Positions 15,010-15,130 of a stretch of 15,130 bases of DNA are shown in pieces (position 1 is the first letter of the stretch; every line of letters starts with the position of its first letter). A model generated the notes under the pieces. That model had not been told where the DNA came from, did not search any database, and saw only the letters and a program-made list of their open reading frames with translations. The translations under genes were made by a program, and so were the position numbers. The DNA is from Balneolaceae bacterium (GTDB taxonomy: Bacteria > Bacteroidota > Rhodothermia > Balneolales > Balneolaceae), in the NCBI GenBank assembly GCA_007118525.1, contig SKRK01000088.1:1-15130 (forward strand), read 5' to 3'.

Positions 15010-15130
15010 TTAATCTTTAATTTTGGTTACAACGCCCGCACCTACTGTACGCCCGCCTTCACGAATCGCAAACCGTAATCCGGTTTCCATCGCTACCGGC
15101 TGGATCAACGTTACATCCAGTTTTACGTTA
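15010..15130 (-). CDS. tuf: Elongation factor Tu, C-terminal end only
   Basis: The last 39 codons of EF-Tu are present, truncated by the window edge. The reading [20 protein letters not shown], then [19 protein letters not shown] and a TAA stop, matches the end of domain 3 of bacterial EF-Tu (E. coli ends ...[23 protein letters not shown]). EF-Tu carries aminoacyl-tRNA to the A site. Its place 13 nt upstream of rpsJ shows that the str operon runs directly into S10 here. Confidence 0.97.
   Translation of the reverse strand, partial: NVKLDVTLIQPVAMETGLRFAIREGGRTVGAGVVTKIKD

Noticed and set aside
1..15130. Search for a novel system, mobile element, CRISPR array or tRNA
   Set aside because: Coding sequence of known ribosomal and housekeeping genes fills the window apart from 38-207, and no repeats, recombinase or tRNA-like stretch was seen.

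Overview
The window is one long, co-directional ribosomal-protein superoperon on the minus strand. It is read from high to low coordinates and ends at the 5' edge of a 16S rRNA gene. Nothing convincing is encoded on the plus strand. The gene order is tuf (3' end only), rpsJ, rplC, rplD, rplW, rplB, rpsS, rplV, rpsC, rplP, rpmC, rpsQ, rplN, rplX, rplE, rpsN, rpsH, rplF, rplR, rpsE, rplO, secY, map, infA, rpmJ, rpsM, rpsK, rpsD, rpoA, rplQ, then 16S rRNA. This is the fused end of str, S10, spc and alpha. Gaps are 4 to 33 nt or short overlaps, so the whole stretch is probably one transcription unit or a few overlapping ones.

The organism is a bacterium of the Fibrobacterota-Chlorobiota-Bacteroidota (FCB) group. 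S10, S4, L24 and the map-infA-rpmJ order without adk resemble Bacteroidota. Three things do not fit core Bacteroidia: tuf lies directly upstream of rpsJ, rpmD is missing, and the 16S 5' end reads GACGAACGCT rather than GATGAACGCT. A Balneolota/Rhodothermota-type lineage is my best guess, held at modest confidence. Many starts lack a Shine-Dalgarno sequence and have A/T-rich leaders, as is common in this group.

Region by region: 15010-15130 is the EF-Tu C-terminus. 10157-14996 holds the S10 set, which builds the peptidyl-transferase and exit-tunnel parts of the 50S subunit plus S10, S19, S3 and S17. 5886-9863 holds the spc set without L30. 3396-5852 holds the SecY channel, methionine aminopeptidase, IF-1 and L36. 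208-3379 holds S13, S11, S4, RNA polymerase alpha and L17. 38-207 is non-coding. It contains a TTGACA/TATATT promoter, a boxB-like hairpin and a boxA-like element leading into 16S rRNA at 1-37.

The products work together in making ribosomes, starting translation, transcribing DNA, exporting nascent proteins and trimming their N-terminal methionine. I see no mobile element, CRISPR array, tRNA or defence system. The points worth a second look are the direct link to an rRNA operon with an antitermination-like leader, a roughly 116-residue charged tail on L17, absence of rpmD, Cys-free forms of S4, S14 and L36, and a TTG start for rpsC.
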